12,647 nucleotides of DNA, taken from positions 1 to 12,647 of the forward strand of contig CAJYBF010000009.1 in assembly GCA_913064935.1 (NCBI GenBank). Direction: 5' to 3'. This DNA is from an uncultured Mollicutes bacterium. Lineage in GTDB: Bacteria > Bacillota_I > Bacilli_A > MAG-NZ. Shown one piece after another: positions 8,086 through 12,647 of this stretch (position 1 is the first letter of the stretch; each line of letters begins with the position of its first letter). The translations under genes and the position numbers were made by a program. Below the pieces are notes generated by a model that had not been told where the DNA came from, searched no databases, and was given only the letters and a program-made list of their open reading frames with translations.

Positions 8086-8853
8086 TACCAGCACTCTTAA
8101 TTTTCCAAAACTTTCGATGCCCCCTAGCCCTTCTTTTTTTATGTACGAATGCTTAAAAACATCGTTCATATTTATGATTCTATCGAATGATGTTACCGCA
8201 TCTTTAATTGCGATAATAGCTGGATCAAAAGCATGTTTATTTGTTTCTTTTGTACTTGAAGCATAATTAGCTCCACCGGCAATTATAGCTGCGAATTGAG
8301 CTTACACCTCTCTTGCTTTTTCTAACATGTTCAGAAGAGCAATCATGTTCCTAATAGCTTTCACAGCGTTAGCAAAATTCTGCGAATTTTTATAACTACT
8401 TAAACTTCTTATATCTCCGTTGTCATAAGAGTCATGACCGGTAATCACAACTATAGCAGGCCTGTATTTTTTTATCAATTGTTCCACGTGAAACATCATC
8501 TGGGATTCTTTTATATGGAGTCCGTAACAAAAAACCCCAACACTCTCGTAAAGGTCTGTGCATTTTTTTAAATAGTCAACATCTCCATCTATGTGCAATA
8601 TTTTGCCCGTAACATAATTCCTGGACATTTTGGGAATCAATTTCTTTGCGCTATTTTCATATACTATTTGCTTCTTAATTTCTTTATCTCTTACGTTGAT
8701 ATTTTCCTTCTCTAAATCTTCTAACTCCGCATCGGCCACCAACCTATAAGAACGAGCGGCCAAATTGGCAACATTCCCATTTATATTAATTATCTTAAAG
8801 TTTAAATCATTGTTGTATGACTTCCTACTTACAACGTCGCCAACAGTAAACAT
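8083..8853 (-). pseudogene. yabG: yabG, sporulation-specific protease gene interrupted at the active-site motif
   Basis: YabG is a cysteine protease that processes spore-coat proteins in Bacillus and Clostridia. The first part (ATG 8853, AGGTGAT site, 183 codons) matches the family: GDVVSRKSYNNDLNFKI, a variable charged segment, HIDGDVDYLKKC, and VVITGHDSYDNGD with the histidine reported as catalytic. An in-frame TAA at 8304-8302 ends it. The same frame then stays open for 72 codons to TGA at 8085-8083 and encodes the rest of YabG: AGGANYASSTKE, HAFDPAI and EGLGGIES. The stop falls where the family has GACQS. The frame reads AREV-stop-AQF, while a TGT (Cys) codon sits one base out of frame at 8306-8304. 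Small indels at the catalytic Cys explain this better than one substitution. Combined length is about 256 codons against 290 in Bacillus. It is probably a recent pseudogene; an assembly error cannot be excluded. The position between ksgA and ispE is the conserved one. An exact parS lies inside. Confidence 0.85.
8480..8495. other. parS site (exact match), inside yabG
   Basis: TGTTCCACGTGAAACA matches the ParB/Spo0J-binding consensus TGTTnCACGTGAAACA at every defined position. Sites of this kind load ParB clamps and SMC near the origin and are typically found in origin-proximal DNA. Within yabG it encodes part of the MFHVEQ segment, upstream of the interrupting stop. The sequence match is direct; ParB binding is inferred from the conserved consensus. 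Confidence 0.88.
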
Positions 8854-8911
8854 TTTATCACCTATTTTAATATATGAGATGTTTTATTTATTGTGCTTTT
8901 CAAGATGACTA

Positions 8912-8939
8912 TTGCATTTATTTTTTAGTTATGTATAAT
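8912..8939 (+). promoter_or_regulatory. SigA promoter for uraA
   Basis: TTGCAT (8912-8917) and a perfect TATAAT (8934-8939) are separated by 16 bases. Transcription would begin near 8946, just upstream of the PyrR-binding hairpin, so the whole attenuator lies in the leader. This placement strongly supports the call. Confidence 0.75.
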
Positions 8940-8959
8940 TATTATAGTACTTTTAAATT

Positions 8960-8973
8960 AGTTCAGAGAGACT
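8960..8973 (+). promoter_or_regulatory. PyrR-binding loop in the uraA leader
   Basis: The RNA AGUUCAGAGAGACU fits the PyrR-binding consensus ARUCCNGNGAGGYU at 12 of 14 positions. The two changes (C to U at position 4, G to A at position 12) still allow pairing in the stem beneath the loop. PyrR with UMP or UTP stabilises this anti-antiterminator hairpin, so pyrimidine excess shuts off the permease. PyrR itself is not encoded in the window. Confidence 0.85.
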
Positions 8974-9021
8974 AGTAAGGGAATGTAATATATCTGTTTA
9001 TTTGATATACCCTTTAGTCTT
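8968..9021 (+). promoter_or_regulatory. Antiterminator of the uraA leader
   Basis: GAGACTAGTAAGGG (8968-8981) can pair with CCCTTTAGTCTT (9010-9021) with a 2-base bulge, giving about 12 pairs. The 5' strand overlaps the PyrR loop and the 3' strand is the left arm of the terminator, so the three structures exclude one another, as in classical PyrR attenuation. Pairing was worked out by hand. Confidence 0.75.
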
Positions 9022-9041
9022 GGACTAGAGGGTTTTTTTTT
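9010..9041 (+). terminator. Attenuator terminator of the uraA leader
   Basis: CCCTTTAGTC and GACTAGAGGG form a 10-bp stem (one T-G wobble) with a TTG loop, followed by nine T residues. It lies 25 bases upstream of the uraA start codon, so it is a regulatory terminator, not the end of a gene. It forms when PyrR holds the antiterminator sequence. Confidence 0.93.
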
Positions 9042-9066
9042 ATAAAAAAAATAAGGGGGAAGTAAA

Positions 9067-10320
9067 ATGTTAGTATTAGACGTTCACGAGAAACCATCCA
9101 AAGGATTATGGGCTTTATTAAGTTTCCAACATGTATTCGCTATGTTCGGAGCGACTGTGTTGGTACCCATCCTGACGGGGTTGTCAATCTCAGTAGCATT
9201 GTTTGCGAGTGGAGTGGGAACACTGATTTACATCGCATGTACAAAAGCCAAAGTCCCAGTATATCTAGGTTCCTCATTCGCTTATATTGCAGCAATCAGT
9301 ATCGCAACACAGCAATTCGGTGTTGAATCAGCATTTGTGGGATTAATGGTTGTAGGAGTTATATATGTTATCATTTCCACAATTATAAGATTCGTAGGTA
9401 AAGATTGGTTAGATAAATTACTACCACCTATAGTTATTGGTCCCATGATCGCTATCATCGGTATTAGTTTAGCTCCAGTTGCAACGGGACAAGCAGGCAT
9501 AAATCCAAGTCACCCGGATTTAGGAGCTTTAGCGTCAGATCCTAAAAATGCTTTGATTGCTACCGTAACTTTTCTAGCAACAATACTTATCGCTACAAAA
9601 GCTAAAGGCTTTTTCAAAATAGTCCCTATCCTTGGTGGAATTGTAATCGGTTACTTATTCGCGCTTACACTAGGTTTCGTCGACTTCACAGGTGTTGCTG
9701 AAGCTAGTTTCCTGGCGTTACCGGATTTTAATATCATTGGTACTTATTCATTTGATTGGCGTGCAGTAGCTATGTTCGCGCCTATCGCTTTCGTTACTAT
9801 CGCAGAACATATAGGTGATCACAAAGTGTTAGGTTCTATTACTAATAAGGATTTCATAAACGACCCCGGTCTAGATAGAACATTGCTTGGTGATGGTATC
9901 GCTACGCTTGTATCAGCATGCTTGGGTGGACCCGCAAATACAACTTATGGTGAAAACACTGGTGTTGTAGGGATGACAAAAGTAGCATCAGTCTATGTTA
10001 CCGGCGGTGCAGCAGTGATCGCTATCTTTCTATCATTTATCGGAAAATTTACAGCACTAGTATTAACAATCCCCACTCCTGTAATGGGTGGGATACTAAT
10101 CCTTTTGTTCGGTTTAATTGCCGGTAACGGATTAAAGGTGTTGATTCAGGAAAAAGTAGATTTAACCAGTACAAGAAATCTAGTCATAGTTGCCTCGATG
10201 TTAGTTATCGGACTAGGAGGCGCTAGTTTCTCAATCAACGATGCAGCTCCACTGACAGGAATGGCATTAGCTGTGATAGTAGGAGTTACGCTAAACCTAG
10301 TTTTAAAAGAAGAGAAATAA
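9067..10320 (+). CDS. uraA: Uracil permease (UraA/PyrP, NCS2 family)
   Basis: This is a 417-residue inner-membrane uracil:proton symporter of the NCS2 (nucleobase/ascorbate) family, expected to have 14 membrane segments in two inverted 7-helix repeats. It carries the family's diagnostic stretches: LSFQHVFAMFGATVLVPILTG at 18-38, YLGSSFAYI at 66-74, AEHIGDH at 246-252 with the uracil/proton-coupling Glu247, and GPANTTYGENTGV at 288-300 with substrate-binding Glu296 (equivalents of E. coli UraA Glu241 and Glu290). The N-terminus is short and cytoplasmic. ATG 9067 follows a strong AAGGGGGA. The upstream PyrR attenuator independently supports a pyrimidine substrate over purines or ascorbate. It is a single-gene unit on the plus strand, set between yabG and rsmA, which are normally adjacent. 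Confidence 0.96.
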   Translation: MLVLDVHEKPSKGLWALLSFQHVFAMFGATVLVPILTGLSISVALFASGVGTLIYIACTKAKVPVYLGSSFAYIAAISIATQQFGVESAFVGLMVVGVIYVIISTIIRFVGKDWLDKLLPPIVIGPMIAIIGISLAPVATGQAGINPSHPDLGALASDPKNALIATVTFLATILIATKAKGFFKIVPILGGIVIGYLFALTLGFVDFTGVAEASFLALPDFNIIGTYSFDWRAVAMFAPIAFVTIAEHIGDHKVLGSITNKDFINDPGLDRTLLGDGIATLVSACLGGPANTTYGENTGVVGMTKVASVYVTGGAAVIAIFLSFIGKFTALVLTIPTPVMGGILILLFGLIAGNGLKVLIQEKVDLTSTRNLVIVASMLVIGLGGASFSINDAAPLTGMALAVIVGVTLNLVLKEEK

Positions 10321-10327
10321 GATAAGT

Positions 10328-10355
10328 AAAAGACGATTAATATTAATCGTCTTTT
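10328..10355. terminator. Bidirectional terminator shared by uraA and rsmA
   Basis: AAAAGACGATTAAT and ATTAATCGTCTTTT form a perfect 28-base palindrome between converging genes. On the plus strand it runs into TTTTTT 7 bases after the uraA stop. On the minus strand it ends in TTTT. Its right arm is also coding: it contains the last codons (Lys-Asp-Asp) and stop of rsmA. Confidence 0.85.
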
Positions 10356-11185
10356 TTGATTATTTTACTCAATTTAGCAAAATCCTCTATTGTTAAACTC
10401 TCAGCTCGAGAGTTTTCTTTTTTACCTATCTCTATCAAAGCTTCGTTAATGATAACTTTATCTATTCCAATAGTTGCATTTAGATTATTAGCTAGAGTTT
10501 TTCTTCTTTGTTTAAAAGAGCTCTTTACTATAGTGAAAAACCACTTTTCATCATCTACGTCAACCTTCTTAGGATCCAATCTTTCTAATGAAATAACAGC
10601 ACTATCTACATTGGGTCGTGGTATAAACACTTCTCTTGAAACGTTAAACAATATCCTAGGGTGAAGATGATACTGTATAGTAATAGAAAGAGCATTATAC
10701 TCCTTAGTATTGATGTTACCAGATAACCTTTGAGCAACTTCTTTTTGCATCATTAGAACAAACCTTTTTATATTCAACTTAGATTCCAACAATTTAAATA
10801 ATATTGGAGTAGTTATATAATATGGTAAGTTTGCTACCACAACGATTTCTTTACCCTCTAGGGATTTTAAATCATCTTTCAATATGTCTTTATTGATTAT
10901 CGTCAAATTGTCATAGTCACTCATCGTATCCTCTAATACCCGTACCATTTCTGATTCGATTTCATATGCTATACATTCTTTTGCTTTTTTACAAAGATAT
11001 TCAGTCAACGAACCAAGTCCCGGTCCTATTTCCACGACAATAGTATCTCGGTCAATTTCTGCACCATCTACTATCTTTTGCAATATGTTTTGATCTACAA
11101 GAAAATTTTGTCCATATTTTTTCTTTGCGCTAATATTGTATTTGTTAAGTATATCTCTAGTGTTATTATATTTACCGATACTCAT
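10343..11185 (-). CDS. rsmA: 16S rRNA (adenine1518-N6/adenine1519-N6)-dimethyltransferase
   Basis: RsmA (KsgA) uses S-adenosylmethionine to dimethylate two adjacent adenines at the 3' end of 16S rRNA, a late checkpoint of 30S assembly. The protein is 280 residues, the usual size. It shows KKKYGQNFL at 22-29, the SAM-binding motif VEIGPGLGSLTE from 51, acidic YEIE at 74-77, catalytic NLPYYITTPI at 119-128, and FIPRPNVDSAVI typical of the substrate-binding domain. The ATG overlaps the rnmV stop (ATGA), indicating translational coupling; AAGGTGAG lies just upstream. Low-level loss in some bacteria gives kasugamycin resistance. The alternative, an Erm-type 23S methyltransferase, is excluded by synteny and the C-terminal domain. 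Confidence 0.98.
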   Translation of the reverse strand: MSIGKYNNTRDILNKYNISAKKKYGQNFLVDQNILQKIVDGAEIDRDTIVVEIGPGLGSLTEYLCKKAKECIAYEIESEMVRVLEDTMSDYDNLTIINKDILKDDLKSLEGKEIVVVANLPYYITTPILFKLLESKLNIKRFVLMMQKEVAQRLSGNINTKEYNALSITIQYHLHPRILFNVSREVFIPRPNVDSAVISLERLDPKKVDVDDEKWFFTIVKSSFKQRRKTLANNLNATIGIDKVIINEALIEIGKKENSRAESLTIEDFAKLSKIIKKDD

Positions 11186-11730
11186 ATTCTCACCTTCAAA
11201 ATAGATTCTTTTATTTCCTCTAGACTGTATCCGAACATATTCAGTTTATTCAAGAGCGTCCTACCGTTAGCCATACCTATTCCGAGTTCGCTACATAACG
11301 ATTCACGCAATCGACTCGAGTCATCATGACCTATAAGCAACAAGTCAAACAAATCTAATCTAGTTATCTCATAATTTCTAATAGGCTTCTTGATATGTTT
11401 AAGCGCATCGATTATGTCTCGGGTTTTCATATGTTCAATTCCAACCTTTTTCTTGTTGGAACTAATTGCTTTTTCTTTGTCTACAAAAACATGTTCAACG
11501 TCAGGAACTTTGTTTACTATTACTTTCCTTATTTTTTCGCCAGGACCATCCGGATCCAACAATAACACAATTCTGTTATTAGAACTTAATTTTTGGATTT
11601 CAAAAAGTGTTACCTCACTAATTTCACTTCCGTTGGTCATAACGATATTAGCGTTAGGGAATATACTTTTTAGTTTCGAATAATCATTCTTACCCTCAAC
11701 TACATATACCACCTTTTCTAAATGTTTCAC
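11182..11730 (-). CDS. rnmV: Ribonuclease M5 (5S rRNA maturation)
   Basis: RNase M5 is a Toprim-fold nuclease that trims 5S rRNA precursor on the ribosome in low-GC Gram-positives. The 182-residue product has the Toprim motifs VVEGKND with Glu12, MTNGSEIS, and LLLDPDGPGEKIR with Asp59 and Asp61, as well as VGIEH in the middle. The C-terminal half (GLGMANGRTLLNKL-like region) matches the M5-specific domain. The likely start is GTG 11730-11728, two residues longer than Bacillus. It has no Shine-Dalgarno sequence, only 6 bases separate it from the upstream stop codon, and the GTG lies inside a parS-like palindrome. An internal GTG six codons later is a weaker alternative. It overlaps rsmA by 4 bases, the conserved rnmV-ksgA pair. 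Confidence 0.96.
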   Translation of the reverse strand: MKHLEKVVYVVEGKNDYSKLKSIFPNANIVMTNGSEISEVTLFEIQKLSSNNRIVLLLDPDGPGEKIRKVIVNKVPDVEHVFVDKEKAISSNKKKVGIEHMKTRDIIDALKHIKKPIRNYEITRLDLFDLLLIGHDDSSRLRESLCSELGIGMANGRTLLNKLNMFGYSLEEIKESILKVRI

Positions 11731-11738
11731 GTGGAACT
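11723..11738. other. parS-like site spanning the reductase stop and rnmV start
   Basis: TGTTTCACGTGGAACT matches TGTTnCACGTGAAACA with two differences (A to G at position 12, A to T at position 16) and keeps the central CACGTG core. Its CAC is the reverse complement of the GTG start of rnmV, and the right edge enters the TAG stop of the reductase. It lies 3.2 kb from the exact site. ParB binding is inferred and may be weaker. Confidence 0.65.
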
Positions 11739-12647
11739 ATTTAATTAATCTCGAGAACTTCTCAGAGATTACTCCTAATTCTTTAGGTATGTCTATATTC
11801 TGAGGGCACTTCTCTACGCAAGCAGAACACTCAGTGCACGCATCAGCGAACCCTTTATTTTTACTAAGTTCATTAACAACCCAAGAAGCTCCTTTTTCGT
11901 CGTTATACATACTGTAAGAATTGTGTAGATTAAGGTTTGCCGGTATTCTAACTCCGAACTCACAAGGCATGCAATATTTACAATTTGTACAAGATACAAC
12001 TTGCAAATCATTAAGTGTGCTAGAAACAGATTTTATAAGATCTTGTTCTTTTTCATTTAACGGCTTAAAGTTACTAAAGGTATCTATATTATCTTTCACT
12101 TGTTCTAAAGTACTCATACCACTAAGAATCACTTTTACATTCTCTAGCGATCCAACCCAACGAAATGCCCAAGATGCAACTGACTTTCCATGATTCATAT
12201 CTTTAAGTGATTTCTCTATATCATCTCTAAATGAGGCTAGTTTTCCACCTTTAATCGGTTCCATAACTAGACAAGGAATGCCTTTTTCTGTAAGTAATCG
12301 ATAACCCTCTATCCCTTGTTGGTGGTCGATGTCCATATAGTTTAGTTGTATTTGAACGAAATCCCAATCCCAAAGGTCAACAACTTCTTTGAATACCTCC
12401 AACTCATCGTGGAAAGAGAATCCAATGTATCTTAATTTACCTTCATCTTTAAGCCGACTCAATGTTTCCAAAACTTTTAAATCAACTATTTGGGCAAAAC
12501 TTTTTTTGTTTACTGCATGAATTAAGTAAAAATCTATATAATCTAAATCTAAGTTAATTAATTGCTTATTAAAAAACTCCTCTACATCTTCAGGTTTCTT
12601 ACACTCCCAGATAGGAAGTTTTGTTGCTATCAACAACGAGTCTCTAT
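11737..12647 (-). CDS. Aldo/keto reductase with C-terminal [4Fe-4S] ferredoxin domain (5' end off window)
   Basis: This is an NAD(P)H-linked oxidoreductase of unknown substrate. The frame is open to the right edge. A TTG at 12636 could be taken for a start, but the codons before it read Arg-Asp-Ser, matching the conserved segment that precedes the IATK strand in this family, so the gene begins outside. Numbering from that TTG: catalytic Lys6 in IATKLP, His40 in DFYLIH, YIGFSFHDE at 70-78, QIQLNYMD at 95-102, and EPIKGG at 126-131. The C-terminal part carries two cysteine groups, CTNCKYCMPC (216-225) and CTECSACVEKCP (267-278). The second is a classic cluster motif and the first a variant. The catalytic Tyr and Asp lie off window. 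It ends 6 bases before rnmV, so it may be the first gene of that transcript. Such fusions are common in anaerobic Bacillota. Confidence 0.92.
   Translation of the reverse strand, partial: RDSLLIATKLPIWECKKPEDVEEFFNKQLINLDLDYIDFYLIHAVNKKSFAQIVDLKVLETLSRLKDEGKLRYIGFSFHDELEVFKEVVDLWDWDFVQIQLNYMDIDHQQGIEGYRLLTEKGIPCLVMEPIKGGKLASFRDDIEKSLKDMNHGKSVASWAFRWVGSLENVKVILSGMSTLEQVKDNIDTFSNFKPLNEKEQDLIKSVSSTLNDLQVVSCTNCKYCMPCEFGVRIPANLNLHNSYSMYNDEKGASWVVNELSKNKGFADACTECSACVEKCPQNIDIPKELGVISEKFSRLIK

Noticed and set aside
8302..8304. Stop-codon readthrough or recoding to make full-length YabG.
   Set aside because: The stop is TAA with no visible recoding structure, and the catalytic Cys would still be missing from the frame.
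8868..8894. SigK-like promoter (AC, 16 bases, CATATATTA) upstream of yabG, which is SigK-dependent in Bacillus.
   Set aside because: The predicted transcript start near 8861 would fall inside the AGGTGAT ribosome-binding site, and CATAnnnTA is common in such AT-rich DNA.
12634..12636. TTG start for the aldo/keto reductase at 12636.
   Set aside because: Codons upstream to the window edge continue a conserved part of the fold, and the family needs about 80 more N-terminal residues.
1..12647. Search by eye for CRISPR arrays, insertion sequences, tRNA or rRNA genes and attachment sites.
   Set aside because: No direct-repeat arrays, transposase motifs or tRNA-like structures were seen; gene boundaries are tight and explained.

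Overview
The window is AT-rich by eye and uses the standard bacterial code: TGG encodes Trp and TGA is used only as a stop. Its gene content points to a low-GC Bacillota (Firmicutes) genome. Read on the minus strand from right to left, the order is aldo/keto reductase - rnmV - rsmA(ksgA) - yabG - ispE - spoVG - prs - pth - mfd. This is a contracted version of the origin-proximal block known from Bacillus and many Clostridia (rnmV-ksgA-yabG-veg-sspF-ispE-purR-yabJ-spoVG-glmU-prs-ctc-pth-fin-mfd). purR, yabJ, glmU, ctc, fin, veg and sspF are absent from the interval. The ferredoxin-type [4Fe-4S] cysteines on the aldo/keto reductase suggest an anaerobe, and a remnant of the spore protease gene yabG suggests a lineage that sporulates or has lost sporulation. 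I cannot name the genus.

Layout. Positions 1-3211 hold mfd (minus; its last ~100 residues lie off the left edge). pth (3261-3806, minus) precedes it in an apparent two-gene operon. An ABC-F ATPase gene (3927-5738, plus) diverges from pth and converges on prs (5814-6773, minus), with a terminator for each between them. spoVG (6903-7157, GTG start) has its own promoter and terminator. ispE (7219-8058, minus) follows yabG. yabG (8083-8853, minus) is interrupted by an in-frame TAA exactly where the catalytic-cysteine motif should be. uraA, a uracil permease gene (9067-10320, plus), has a complete PyrR-type attenuator in its leader. It converges on rsmA (10343-11185) across a palindromic bidirectional terminator. 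rnmV (11182-11730) overlaps rsmA by 4 bp, and the aldo/keto reductase (11737 to beyond 12647) ends 6 bp before rnmV. No gene-free stretch exceeds 300 bases.

Functional themes. Most genes are housekeeping: rRNA maturation and methylation (RnmV, RsmA), peptidyl-tRNA recycling (Pth), PRPP synthesis (Prs), transcription-coupled repair (Mfd) and isoprenoid precursor synthesis (IspE). uraA is the pyrimidine-responsive unit. No phage, transposon, CRISPR or toxin-antitoxin system is visible, and I do not see a wholly new system.

The most notable points are these. There is an exact ParB/Spo0J-type parS site inside the broken yabG, and a second near-consensus parS whose centre contains the GTG start of rnmV; both fit an origin-proximal position. 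yabG is damaged at its predicted active site. IspE carries Tyr in place of the catalytic Asp of the GADxP motif, with nearby glycines also changed.
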